Assembly: GCF_041770905.1 (NCBI RefSeq)
Contig: NZ_JBEUWX010000001.1
Location: 372,001 to 436,000 of the forward strand
DNA length: 64,000 nt
Reading direction: 5' to 3'
From: Propionivibrio hellwigii
GTDB lineage: Bacteria; Pseudomonadota; Gammaproteobacteria; Burkholderiales; Rhodocyclaceae
Below are positions 9,403 to 17,984 of the stretch, one piece after another; within the stretch, counting starts at the first letter, position 1, and the number at the start of each line of letters is the position of its first letter. The notes under the pieces were generated by a model. The model searched no databases. It had not been told where the DNA came from and saw nothing but the letters and a program-made list of their open reading frames with translations. A program made the position numbers and the translations under genes.

Positions 9403-10505
9403 GGTCCGCAACATTGACGCTTCTGGTCATGGCCGGCGGTACCGGCGGCCATGTGTTTCCCGGTCTGGCAGTGGCCGATCTTCTGCATGCGCGCGGCTGG
9501 AACGTCATCTGGATGGGGAATCCGGACAGTTTCGAGGCGCGCACCGTACCGGCGCGCGGTTACGAGATGGCCTGGGTGAAATTCGGCGCATTGCGCGGTA
9601 AAGGATTGCTGCGCAAACTGCTGCTGCCGTTTAGTCTGCTGTCCGGTTTTTGTCAGGCGCGGCGCGAAATTCGCCGTATCCAGCCGGACGTTGTGCTTGG
9701 CATGGGTGGGTATATCAGCTTTCCCGGCGGCATGATGGCCGCGTTATCCGGCCGCCCGCTTGTGATTCATGAACAAAATTCCATTGCCGGGCTGGCCAAT
9801 CGTGTCCTCGCCGGTGTAGCCAAACGCATCGTCTGCGGCTTCCCGGATGTGTTGCGCAACAGCGTCTGGGCGGGCAATCCGGTGCGCGCCGAAATTGCGC
9901 ATCTGCCGCCGCCGGCCGAGCGTTTCGCCGATCGTCCGGCCGGGGCGCCGATCCGTCTGTTAGTGCTGGGCGGCAGCCTGGGCGCCGCGGCGCTCAACGA
10001 TATTGTGCCGCGCGGTTTGGGGCTGATTCCCGAGGCGGAACGCCCGCAGGTCGTGCATCAGGCAGGCGCAAAGCATCTGGCGCAGTTGCAGGCAAATTAT
10101 GCCGCGGCCGGCGTACGCGCCGAATGCGTCGATTTTATCGAAGATATGGCCGGCGCCTATGCCTGGGCCGACCTGGTGTTGTGCCGTGCCGGGGCGCTGA
10201 CCGTCGCCGAACTGGCCGCAGCGGGCGTGGCGAGCATTCTCGTGCCTTATCCGCATGCCGTGGATGACCATCAAACGGCCAACGCCCGTTTTCTCACCGC
10301 GGCGGGGGGCGCCATCCTGTTGCCGCAGGCCGAGATGACGCCGGAGTCGGTCAGCCTGATCCGCAACTACACGCGCGGACAATTGTTGCAGATGGCCGAG
10401 CGCGCACGTGCGCTGGCCAAACCGGAAGCCGCCGAAACGGTGGCACAGATTTGCGAAGTGCTGGTCAGACCGGCCAGCGGCGGCGGAGAACAGCATGCGG
10501 CATAA
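9399..10505 (+). CDS. murG: UDP-GlcNAc:lipid I N-acetylglucosamine transferase MurG
   Basis: A 368-residue GT28 glycosyltransferase peripheral to the inner membrane. It adds GlcNAc to lipid I to make lipid II. The N-terminal glycine-rich loop GGTGGHVFPGLA and the C-terminal UDP-sugar site (RAGALTVAELAAAG, then PYPHAVDDHQTANA) are clear. The frame is open upstream inside ftsW. The ATG at 9399 is preferred because it overlaps the ftsW stop and puts the glycine-rich loop near the N-terminus, as in the family. It overlaps murC by 11 bp. Confidence 0.98.
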   Translation: MRSATLTLLVMAGGTGGHVFPGLAVADLLHARGWNVIWMGNPDSFEARTVPARGYEMAWVKFGALRGKGLLRKLLLPFSLLSGFCQARREIRRIQPDVVLGMGGYISFPGGMMAALSGRPLVIHEQNSIAGLANRVLAGVAKRIVCGFPDVLRNSVWAGNPVRAEIAHLPPPAERFADRPAGAPIRLLVLGGSLGAAALNDIVPRGLGLIPEAERPQVVHQAGAKHLAQLQANYAAAGVRAECVDFIEDMAGAYAWADLVLCRAGALTVAELAAAGVASILVPYPHAVDDHQTANARFLTAAGGAILLPQAEMTPESVSLIRNYTRGQLLQMAERARALAKPEAAETVAQICEVLVRPASGGGEQHAA

Positions 10506-11901
10506 GGTTAAACACATTCATTTTGTCGGCATCGGCGGTTCCGGGATGAGCGGTATCGCGGAAGTGCTCGCCAATCTGGGCTTTACAGTCAGCGGTTCTG
10601 ATCTGGCCGACAGTGCGACGACGCGCCGTCTGGCGAGCATCGGTATCCGTATTGCCGTCGGTCATGCCGCTGCGAATATTGCGGGCGCCGATGTCGTGGT
10701 CGTATCGACGGCGGTGCATGCGGACAATCCCGAAATCACGGCGGCCCGTGAGCGAAAAATTCCCGTCGTACCGCGTGCGCAAATGCTCGCCGAGCTGATG
10801 CGCTTGAGGCGAGGCATCGCCGTTGCGGGGGCGCACGGCAAAACGACGACGACCAGCCTGGTCGCCTCGATTCTGGGTGAAAGTGGAATGGACCCGACCT
10901 TCGTCATCGGTGGCCGGCTCAATGCCGCTGGCGCCAATGCGCGGCTCGGCGCAGGCGAGTTTATCGTCGCCGAAGCCGATGAGTCGGATGCCTCTTTCCT
11001 CTATTTATCGCCGGTGATTTCTATTGTCACCAACATCGACGCCGACCATATGGAAACTTATGGACATGATTTTGGCCGGCTCAAACAGACATTTATCGAT
11101 TTTTTGCAACGCCTGCCGTTTTATGGCGTGGCGGTACTTTGCACTGATGACGCCAACGTGCGCGAAATCATGCCGGCGGTGACGAAGCAAATCGTCAGTT
11201 ATGGGCTCGATCCGGCCGCAAACGTGCGCGCCGAGAACATCGTCACGGATCATGGGCAGATGCGGTTTGACTGTGTGCGTACGAACGGCGGCGTCTCGCG
11301 TTTGCCGGTCACGCTCAATCTGCCGGGTGTTCACAACGTACTCAATGCGCTAGCGGCGATTGCCGTGGCCAGTGAGCTGGGCGCACCCGATGCGGCGATT
11401 GTCAGGGCGCTGGCCGAATTCAAGGGCGTCGGCCGGCGCTTCCAGCGCTATGGCGAGGTGGCTTTGCCGGGCGGCGGCGCGTTTACGCTGGTTGATGATT
11501 ACGGCCATCATCCGGCGGAAATGCGTGCGACGATTGCTGCGGCTCGCGGCGCTTTCCCGGGCCGCCGTCTGCTATTGGCATTCCAGCCGCACCGTTACTC
11601 GCGTATGCGTGACTGTTTTGAGGATTTCGTCAGCGTGCTCTCCAGTGTCGACGCTTTGGTGCTGGGCGAAGTCTATGCTGCGGGCGAGGCGCCGATCGTG
11701 GCGGCGGACGGGCGTTCGCTGGCCCGCGCACTGCGCGTGGCAGGAAAAATCGAACCGGTTTTTGTCGAGGACGTTGCGGCGATGCCGGCGGCAATCATCG
11801 ATGCGGCGCGTGACGGCGATGTCGTCATGACGATGGGCGCCGGATCGATTGGCAGCGTACCGGGAAAACTGGCTGCCGGGTTGGTCGGTGCGGCTTCGTA
11901 A
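10495..11901 (+). CDS. murC: UDP-N-acetylmuramate:L-alanine ligase MurC
   Basis: A 468-residue cytoplasmic Mur ligase that attaches the first stem-peptide residue, L-Ala. The N-terminal motif HFVGIGGSGMSGIAEVL and the P-loop GAHGKTTTTS (residues 112-117 for GAHGKT) identify it. VDDYGHHPAE marks the C-terminal domain. The frame is open further upstream within murG, but the ATG at 10495 gives the standard MurC N-terminus. It is the last ligase gene before ddlB, after a 64-bp gap. Confidence 0.98.
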   Translation: MRHKVKHIHFVGIGGSGMSGIAEVLANLGFTVSGSDLADSATTRRLASIGIRIAVGHAAANIAGADVVVVSTAVHADNPEITAARERKIPVVPRAQMLAELMRLRRGIAVAGAHGKTTTTSLVASILGESGMDPTFVIGGRLNAAGANARLGAGEFIVAEADESDASFLYLSPVISIVTNIDADHMETYGHDFGRLKQTFIDFLQRLPFYGVAVLCTDDANVREIMPAVTKQIVSYGLDPAANVRAENIVTDHGQMRFDCVRTNGGVSRLPVTLNLPGVHNVLNALAAIAVASELGAPDAAIVRALAEFKGVGRRFQRYGEVALPGGGAFTLVDDYGHHPAEMRATIAAARGAFPGRRLLLAFQPHRYSRMRDCFEDFVSVLSSVDALVLGEVYAAGEAPIVAADGRSLARALRVAGKIEPVFVEDVAAMPAAIIDAARDGDVVMTMGAGSIGSVPGKLAAGLVGAAS

Positions 11902-11965
11902 AGGATGAATGAAATGAGCCTAGAGGTGACATTTTTGGCAAAAGCAAGCGATACAGGCGGTGCGC

Positions 11966-12871
11966 ATGAGTCCGTTCGGTAAGGTTGCCGTGCTGATGGG
12001 CGGGCGCTCGGCGGAGCGCGATATTTCGCTCGACAGCGGTTCGCGGGTATTGGCAGCGCTGCAACGGCAAGGCGTCGATGCGCAGGCGTTCGATCCGGCG
12101 GAACGGCCGTTGAGTGATCTGGCGGCGTTCGACCGCGCCTTTATTGCGCTGCACGGGCGTTATGGCGAGGATGGCACGATTCAGGGCGCGCTTGAATTGA
12201 TGGGCGTGCCTTATACCGGCAGCGGTGTGATGGCTTCGGCGGTTGGCATGGATAAATGGCGCACCAAGCTGATTTGGCGCGCAGCCGGTTTGCCGATGCC
12301 GAATTTCATCATGCTGGACGAAAACTGCGATTTTGAGGCGGCTGAACGGCATCTGGGGCTGCCGATTTTCGTCAAACCGGCGTGTGAAGGCTCGTCGATC
12401 GGCATTACCCGCGTCAGTCGGGCAGGGCAATTGCAGGCCGCTTACCGCGAAGCGGCAAAGCACGATACCTTGGTCATCGCCGAGCAGGCAATTTCGGGCG
12501 GCGAGTATACGGTGGCCGTGCTGGGCGACGAGGCGCTGCCTGTCGTCCGTATTGTTCCGGCAACCGAGTTTTATGACTACGAGGCCAAATATCTTCGCAA
12601 CGATACCCAATATTTATGCCCGTGCGGTTTGCCGGAGGCGCGTGAGCGGGAAATGCGCGCGCAGGCGCTGGCAGCTTTTCGCATTCTCGGTTGCCGGGGA
12701 TGGGGGCGGGTCGATTTTCTGATGGATGAGCGTGGCGCAACCTATTTGCTCGAAATCAATACTTCTCCGGGAATGACAGATCATTCTCTTGTGCCAATGG
12801 CGGCTCGGGCGGCAGGAATTTCTTATGAGCAGCTTGTCTGGCGTGTGCTGGAACAGGCGGCACTGGGGTAA
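11966..12871 (+). CDS. ddlB: D-alanine:D-alanine ligase (DdlB type)
   Basis: A 301-residue ATP-grasp enzyme that makes D-Ala-D-Ala, the substrate of MurF. Family segments visible are VAVLMGGRSAERDISLDSG at the N-terminus, ALHGRYGEDGTIQG, PIFVKPACEGSSIGI, GRVDFLMD and LEINTSPGMTDHSLVP (Mg- and ATP-binding). The start is either ATG 11966 or the in-frame GTG 11960. AGGCGG at 11955-11960 suits the ATG better. An unrelated 25-codon frame beginning ATG 11905 overlaps this start. The TAA immediately precedes ftsQ. Confidence 0.97.
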   Translation: MSPFGKVAVLMGGRSAERDISLDSGSRVLAALQRQGVDAQAFDPAERPLSDLAAFDRAFIALHGRYGEDGTIQGALELMGVPYTGSGVMASAVGMDKWRTKLIWRAAGLPMPNFIMLDENCDFEAAERHLGLPIFVKPACEGSSIGITRVSRAGQLQAAYREAAKHDTLVIAEQAISGGEYTVAVLGDEALPVVRIVPATEFYDYEAKYLRNDTQYLCPCGLPEAREREMRAQALAAFRILGCRGWGRVDFLMDERGATYLLEINTSPGMTDHSLVPMAARAAGISYEQLVWRVLEQAALG

Positions 12872-13627
12872 ATGATGTGGAATCGTCCGCGACTGATGAT
12901 GGCCGTTGCTGATTTGCTTTTTGTGATCGGCGCCGCTGCGTTGCTGGTTGCCGCGGTGATTTGGGGAATGCGTCTGCCGTTTTTTCCGCTGCGCGAGGTC
13001 GTCTTCCAGCGCGAACTTCAGCATGTACGGATGGACGATGTCGAACAGATTTTGACGGAACGCTTGCATGGAAATTTTTTCAGTATCGATCTTGATCGTC
13101 TGCAGCAGACAATTGAGGAGTTGCCTTGGGTGCGTCATGCGCAAGTGCGCCGGCAGTGGCCGGGACGCATTGAGGTGGATGTCGAGGAGCACCTGCCGGC
13201 CGCCCTATGGGGGACTTCCGGCGGACAGCTTGTCAATTCATATGGCGAACTGTTTTTTGCCGATGTTACGGATATGCCGCAGCGTTTGCCGGTACTGACC
13301 GGGCCAATCGAGATGGCGCAGGAAATGCTCGACTATTTCCGCCAGGCGGAAACCTTGCTGGCATCGGTCAAACGCTGGCCGAAGGCACTCGATGTTTCGC
13401 CGCGTTTGGCACTGCGCCTGACGCTCGATGACGGCATGGTCGTCGAGCTGGGCCGGCAGCAAGAAAAAGCGCCGATCAAGCAACGGATCGAGCGTTTCGT
13501 CGAGCATTATCCGAGCGTGCTGACGGCGGCCGGGCAGCCGCCAGCGGCTGTCGATATGCGTTATCCGAACGGGTTTGCGCTGCGTGTCGGCGCGGTGGCG
13601 GCTACTGAAAGTAAAGGAAGACCATGA
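12872..13627 (+). CDS. ftsQ: Cell division protein FtsQ
   Basis: A 251-residue bitopic divisome protein. It has a short cytoplasmic start, one transmembrane helix (about residues 13-34), a POTRA domain beginning near FPLREVVFQREL, then the FtsQ/DivIB beta domain. LPWVRHAQVRRQWPGRIEVDVEEHLP is typical POTRA sequence (two adjoining pieces). FtsQ binds FtsB/FtsL and recruits late divisome proteins. The start follows the ddlB stop directly. A second ATG at codon 2 is also possible. The 3' end overlaps ftsA (ATGA). Confidence 0.97.
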   Translation: MMWNRPRLMMAVADLLFVIGAAALLVAAVIWGMRLPFFPLREVVFQRELQHVRMDDVEQILTERLHGNFFSIDLDRLQQTIEELPWVRHAQVRRQWPGRIEVDVEEHLPAALWGTSGGQLVNSYGELFFADVTDMPQRLPVLTGPIEMAQEMLDYFRQAETLLASVKRWPKALDVSPRLALRLTLDDGMVVELGRQQEKAPIKQRIERFVEHYPSVLTAAGQPPAAVDMRYPNGFALRVGAVAATESKGRP

Positions 13628-14853
13628 GTAGGGAAAATAAGGAATTCATTGTCGGTCTTGATATCGGTACGACCAAAGTCGTCGCACTGGTTGCCGAAAT
13701 TACTCCGGAAGGCGGCCTCAATATCATCGGCATGGGGTCGCAGGATTCTCGCGGCCTACGCAAGGGGGTTGTCGTCAATATTGAAGAGACGGTCGCGACG
13801 ATTTCGCGTGTCATGCAGGAAGTCGAGCTGATGGCCGACTGCAGGATCAAGGACGTGTATACCGGGATTGCGGGCAGCCATATCCGCAGCTTCAACTCAA
13901 ACGGTATGGTGGCGATCAAGGACAAGGAGGTGACGCCGGCCGATATCGAGCGCGTCATCGAAACTGCGCGCGCCATGCCGATTCCCGCCGATCAGGAAAT
14001 TCTGCATATCCTGACGCAGGAATTCATCATCGATGATCAGGATGGCATCCGCGAGCCGATCGGCATGAGCGGCTTTCGTCTCGAAGTGAAGGTGCATATC
14101 GTCACGGGCGCCGTTTCAGCGGCGCAGAACATCGTCAAATGCGTGCGCCGTTGCGGTCTGGAGGTTTGTGATCTGGTTTTGCAGCCGCTGGCGTCGAGCT
14201 ATGCCGTGTTGTCGGAAGATGAAAAGGACCTCGGCGTCTGCCTCGTCGACATTGGCGGCGGGACAACCGATCTTGCCGTGTGGACACAGGGGGCGATCCG
14301 CCATACGGCCGTGATCCCGATCGCGGGCGATCAGGTGACCAACGACATTGCCATGGCGCTGCGCACGCCGACGCGTGAGGCGGAGGACATCAAGCGCAAG
14401 TTTGGCTGTGCACTGTCCGATCTGGCCGATCCGGAAGATGCGCTCGATGTGGCCGGGGTCGACGATCGTCCATCGCGGCGGCTGTCGCGGCGCGCGCTGG
14501 CCGATGTGATTCAACCGCGCGTCGAGGAATTGTATGAATTGATTCAGGCCGAATTGCGCCGTGCCGGCTTTGAGGAAGTGCTCTCGTCCGGCATCGTACT
14601 GACCGGCGGCGCGTCAATCATGCCGGGCATGATCGAGCTGGGCGAAGAGGTCTTCCACATGCCGGTGCGGCTGGGCATCCCAAAGTATTACGGTGCGCTG
14701 GCCGATGTCGTCCAGAACCCGCGCTTTGCCACGGCCTGCGGCTTGCTCATGGAGGCGCAGGCACAGCGCAAGCGTGGATTGAAGGTGCGCGAGACCAGCA
14801 ATGCACGGCAGGTTTTGGGGCGGATGCGTTCGTGGTTTGAAAAGAATTTTTGA
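13624..14853 (+). CDS. ftsA: Cell division protein FtsA (actin-like membrane tether of FtsZ)
   Basis: A 409-residue actin-fold ATPase that anchors FtsZ filaments to the inner membrane. Phosphate-binding loops are visible as VGLDIGTTKVVAL at the N-terminus and LVDIGGGTTDLAV near residue 210; GIVLTGGASIMPG is the adenosine motif. The C-terminus (RMRSWFEKNF) is a good amphipathic membrane-targeting helix. Length is normal. The start overlaps ftsQ. A 65-bp gap separates it from ftsZ. Confidence 0.98.
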   Translation: MSRENKEFIVGLDIGTTKVVALVAEITPEGGLNIIGMGSQDSRGLRKGVVVNIEETVATISRVMQEVELMADCRIKDVYTGIAGSHIRSFNSNGMVAIKDKEVTPADIERVIETARAMPIPADQEILHILTQEFIIDDQDGIREPIGMSGFRLEVKVHIVTGAVSAAQNIVKCVRRCGLEVCDLVLQPLASSYAVLSEDEKDLGVCLVDIGGGTTDLAVWTQGAIRHTAVIPIAGDQVTNDIAMALRTPTREAEDIKRKFGCALSDLADPEDALDVAGVDDRPSRRLSRRALADVIQPRVEELYELIQAELRRAGFEEVLSSGIVLTGGASIMPGMIELGEEVFHMPVRLGIPKYYGALADVVQNPRFATACGLLMEAQAQRKRGLKVRETSNARQVLGRMRSWFEKNF

Positions 14854-14918
14854 GGAAATGCTGAGACGTCGTTGTTTGTGCGTATTTATTAATGTTTTTT
14901 TTGCGAAGGAGAAACGCT

Positions 14919-16121
14919 ATGGCCATGTTTGAAATCATCGACAAAGAAGAAAGCGCGAGCGATACGGAAACCATTATCAAGGTTGTCGGTGTCGGTGGGG
15001 CAGGCGGCAACGCCGTCGATCATATGATCCGCGAAGGCGTCATGGGGGTCGATTTCGTCGCTGCCAACACGGATGCGCAGGCGCTCAAGCGCTCTGTCGC
15101 GCATCGCAAAATTCGTCTCGGCAAATCCGGCCTGGGAGCAGGCGCCAAACCGGAAGTCGGCCGTAATGCGGCGCTGGAGGAACGCGAGCAGATTGCCGAG
15201 ACGCTGCGAGGCGCCAATATGGTTTTCATTACCGCTGGCATGGGCGGCGGCACCGGCACGGGCGCCGCGCCGATCATCGCCGAGGTCGCGCGTGAAATGG
15301 GGATTCTGACGGTCGCCGTCGTGACCAAGCCGTTTGCCTTTGAAGGCAAGCGCGCCAAAGTGGCTGAGGCCGGTCTGGTCGAGTTGCAGAAAAACGTTGA
15401 TTCGCTGATCGTGATCCTCAACGACAAGTTGATGGATGTGCTCGGTGATGATGTTTCGATGGAAGATGCGTTCAAGGCTGCCGACAACGTACTGCGCAAT
15501 GCGGTGGGCGGTATCGCGGAGATCATCAATTATCCTGGCCTCGTCAATGTCGACTTTGAAGACGTGCGCACAGTCATGAGCGAGATGGGAATGGCGATGA
15601 TGGGGTCGGCCAGTGCCGCCGGTGTCGATCGCGCCCGCATTGCCGCCGAACAGGCCGTTGCTTCGCCGTTGCTCGAAGGCGTTAATCTTTCGGGCGCCAA
15701 GGGCGTGCTGGTCAATATTACGGCGACCCGCGGCCTGAAGATGAAGGAAGTCAACGAAGTAATGAGCACGGTGCGTGAATTTGCCGCCGAAGACGCGCAT
15801 ATTATTTTCGGCGCGGTTTACGACGAATCGATGGCCGATGAAATTCGCGTTACCGTTGTGGCGACAGGCCTGGGGCAAGCGCAAGCGCGCCGTCAGGGAT
15901 TTACCGTCATCGATACGCCGATGGCGCAGGCAACCGGAACGAATGATGCCTATGCCATGCATGCCGACGCGATTGACTACGCTGCGCTCGATGGCATTCC
16001 CGCCGTGTTCCGCAACAATATGCGCAGTGGTCGCAGTAGTGCAACGACCGTCGAGGCGATGGTCAATAATGGTATGGATCGCTACGATATTCCGGCCTTT
16101 CTGCGCAAACAGGCCGACTGA
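14919..16121 (+). CDS. ftsZ: Cell division GTPase FtsZ
   Basis: A 400-residue tubulin homologue that forms the Z ring. The tubulin signature GGGTGTG is at residues 109-115, the N-terminal VVGVGGAGGNAVDHM is canonical, and the C-terminal peptide DRYDIPAFLRKQAD binds FtsA/ZipA. The frame stays open upstream to about 14892. ATG 14919 is chosen because AAGGAG (14907-14912) sits at the right distance and MAMFEI matches the usual FtsZ start. It is the last gene of the dcw cluster. The 65-bp gap before it may hold a separate ftsZ promoter. Confidence 0.98.
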   Translation: MAMFEIIDKEESASDTETIIKVVGVGGAGGNAVDHMIREGVMGVDFVAANTDAQALKRSVAHRKIRLGKSGLGAGAKPEVGRNAALEEREQIAETLRGANMVFITAGMGGGTGTGAAPIIAEVAREMGILTVAVVTKPFAFEGKRAKVAEAGLVELQKNVDSLIVILNDKLMDVLGDDVSMEDAFKAADNVLRNAVGGIAEIINYPGLVNVDFEDVRTVMSEMGMAMMGSASAAGVDRARIAAEQAVASPLLEGVNLSGAKGVLVNITATRGLKMKEVNEVMSTVREFAAEDAHIIFGAVYDESMADEIRVTVVATGLGQAQARRQGFTVIDTPMAQATGTNDAYAMHADAIDYAALDGIPAVFRNNMRSGRSSATTVEAMVNNGMDRYDIPAFLRKQAD

Positions 16122-16273
16122 CCGGAGCGTTGGGCAGACGATGCAGTTCATGAGCGGTGCCGGGGTTGGGGTTGTTTAGGGTTGAGGCCAGCGTGCGCTC
16201 ACCCGGCTCCGGTGATCCGCCTATGTTCTGGATGCATAGCATTTTTTCTCCTTCAGGGAGGCATCGGCGGGCG

Positions 16274-16282
16274 TGTTAGAAT
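16274..16282 (+). promoter_or_regulatory. Probable extended -10 promoter element for lpxC
   Basis: TGTTAGAAT forms an extended -10 (TGn-TAGAAT) 52 bp before the lpxC ATG in the 212-bp gap after ftsZ. No good -35 hexamer is seen at 17 bp, which is common for extended -10 promoters. A nearly identical TGCTAGAAT followed by CGC lies upstream of secA. No other feature was recognised in 16122-16333. Confidence 0.5.
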
Positions 16283-16333
16283 CGCGCCCGTTCCTCCCTT
16301 TTTCTTTTTTCCAACGTTTTCGTTTTTGCGCAC

Positions 16334-17269
16334 ATGCTCAGGCAACGCACCCTCAAGTCACTGGTCAGCGCCTCCGGCGTCGGCCTGCATTCGGGCGTCA
16401 AGGTCAATATGACGCTGCGTCCGGCTGCTCCGGATACGGGCATCATTTTTCGTCGCATCGATCTCGATCCGGTCGTCGACCTGCCGGCGCGCGCCGAGCT
16501 GGTGCACGACACGCGCCTGTGTTCATGCGTTGAGATAGGCAGCGCCAAAGTCGGGACGGTGGAGCACCTGATGTCAGCGCTGGCGGGGCTGGGGATCGAT
16601 AACGTCTTTGTCGATCTCGATGCAGCGGAAATCCCGATTTTTGATGGTTCAGCTTCGCCTTTCGTTTTCCTGGTCCAGTCGGTAGGGATCGAGGAGCAGC
16701 CTGCCGCCAAGAAATTTATTCGTGTGCGGCAACCCGTCGCGGTACGCGAGGCTGATCAGTCCGGCGAGAAATGGGCGCGTTTCGAACCTTACGACGGCTT
16801 CCGGCTGGATTTTTCCATCGCGTTCAACCATCCCGCTATCGACCGGACCGGGCAGTCGGTGCACTTTGATTTTGCAGAGCAGTCCTATGTCCGCGAAATT
16901 GCACGCGCCCGCACTTTTGGCTTTACCCAGGAAGTCGAATGGATGCGTGAAAACGGGCTGGCGCTTGGCGGCGGTCTCGATAATGCCGTAGTGCTTGATG
17001 AATATCGAGTGCTCAATGGCGACGGCCTGCGTTATGCCGATGAATTCGTCAGGCACAAGACGCTTGACGCCATTGGTGATCTGTATCTGCTGGGACACCC
17101 CTTGCTTGCCGCCTTTACCGCGCACAAATCAGGGCATGCACTGAATAATAGGTTGGCGCGCGAACTGTTGGCGCATCCGGAAGCCTGGGAGTTAGTTTCT
17201 TTCGCCGATCAGGCCAACGTGCCGCCCACCCTGCTGCGCTGGCTTGCGCCGCCCGTAGCGACGATTTAA
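16334..17269 (+). CDS. lpxC: UDP-3-O-acyl-N-acetylglucosamine deacetylase LpxC
   Basis: A 311-residue zinc enzyme that catalyses the committed step of lipid A synthesis. The zinc-ligand motif VEHLMSAL carries His78. The other ligands lie in KTLDAIGDLYLLG, and HKSGHALNN contains the catalytic His. The N-terminus RTLKSLVSASGVGLHSG is typical. The protein confirms an LPS-bearing outer membrane. It directly follows ftsZ, as is common in proteobacteria, but has its own probable promoter. A small membrane protein gene follows 12 bp later. Confidence 0.98.
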   Translation: MLRQRTLKSLVSASGVGLHSGVKVNMTLRPAAPDTGIIFRRIDLDPVVDLPARAELVHDTRLCSCVEIGSAKVGTVEHLMSALAGLGIDNVFVDLDAAEIPIFDGSASPFVFLVQSVGIEEQPAAKKFIRVRQPVAVREADQSGEKWARFEPYDGFRLDFSIAFNHPAIDRTGQSVHFDFAEQSYVREIARARTFGFTQEVEWMRENGLALGGGLDNAVVLDEYRVLNGDGLRYADEFVRHKTLDAIGDLYLLGHPLLAAFTAHKSGHALNNRLARELLAHPEAWELVSFADQANVPPTLLRWLAPPVATI

Positions 17270-17281
17270 GCGGCGGTTGCA

Positions 17282-17470
17282 ATGTGGCTTTTGCGGCTGT
17301 TGGCGATTCTGACCCTGATTGGTGTTGCCGGCGGTGTCGGTGCGTATTTTTTGAGCGGGGACCGTAAATATCTGCGTTTTGCCTTTCAACTTGCGCGTTA
17401 CGCAGTCGGCATCGCTTTGGCTATTTTCGGTCTGCTGATTCTCGAACGCTTCGCCGTGATTGCGCTGTAG
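17282..17470 (+). CDS. Small two-helix membrane protein, unknown function
   Basis: A 62-residue protein with two hydrophobic helices (about residues 2-24 and 38-60) separated by a short basic loop, SGDRKYLRF. No enzymatic motif is visible. It starts 12 bp after lpxC and probably shares its transcript. It ends 6 bp before the convergent dciA gene. Codon use looks like that of the neighbours, and the helices are clean, so it is probably real. No function can be assigned from sequence. Confidence 0.75.
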   Translation: MWLLRLLAILTLIGVAGGVGAYFLSGDRKYLRFAFQLARYAVGIALAIFGLLILERFAVIAL

Positions 17471-17476
17471 CCCCAT

Positions 17477-17935
17477 TTAATGCTTCAGTATGCAGCGCGC
17501 CAGCAAGTGGGATAGCGAATGCTGTAACGCGCTGTTTTCTGGCAGGCGCTCGCGCAATTGCGCCAAGACTCCATAGGTATTGGCACTCAGCGGTTTTGGC
17601 CGTGGGGGCGGCCGCTCAGATGAGGTTTTAGGAACTTGTACTTTGATCCGAACCTCGTTACACTCAAACCCTCTTTGGCAGAACCCCTCGGCGAGCCTAG
17701 GCGCAATCTGCCGCAGCTTGGCCGCAATCGTTCCGCTGTGGGCATGGATGACGACGATTTTGTCCGATGCCGCGTTTTTATAATTGGCCAGCATGCTGGC
17801 CTGCTGTAGGTAGGTTGGCGCGATTTCCTGATAGGCGTGCCTGAGCCGAATGAGCAGATGCGCATGCGCCATGAGTCTGCCGGCACCGTCTGCTGCTTCG
17901 AGGTAATGTTTCAGGGAATCGGTAGTGTCGGGCAT
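17477..17935 (-). CDS. dciA: DUF721/DciA-like protein, probable replicative helicase operator
   Basis: A 152-residue basic protein with a DUF721 core (about residues 40-110: PTYLQQASMLANYKN, then DKIVVIHAHSGTIAAKLRQ). DciA proteins assist loading of the DnaB helicase in bacteria that lack DnaC. The frame stays open far upstream across the M23 peptidase gene on the other strand. The ATG at 17935 is chosen because it gives the family length and leaves a 49-bp divergent promoter region. Placement beside an M23 peptidase and secA matches the usual betaproteobacterial context for this family. Confidence 0.85.
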   Translation of the reverse strand: MPDTTDSLKHYLEAADGAGRLMAHAHLLIRLRHAYQEIAPTYLQQASMLANYKNAASDKIVVIHAHSGTIAAKLRQIAPRLAEGFCQRGFECNEVRIKVQVPKTSSERPPPRPKPLSANTYGVLAQLRERLPENSALQHSLSHLLARCILKH

Positions 17936-17984
17936 TGTTTGAAAGGTATGAATTGGGCGTCGCCAAATTTGAGGAAAATACAGC

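Noticed and set aside
14889..16151. 420-codon - strand open frame opposite ftsZ
   Set aside because: It mirrors ftsZ exactly and has no recognisable domain.
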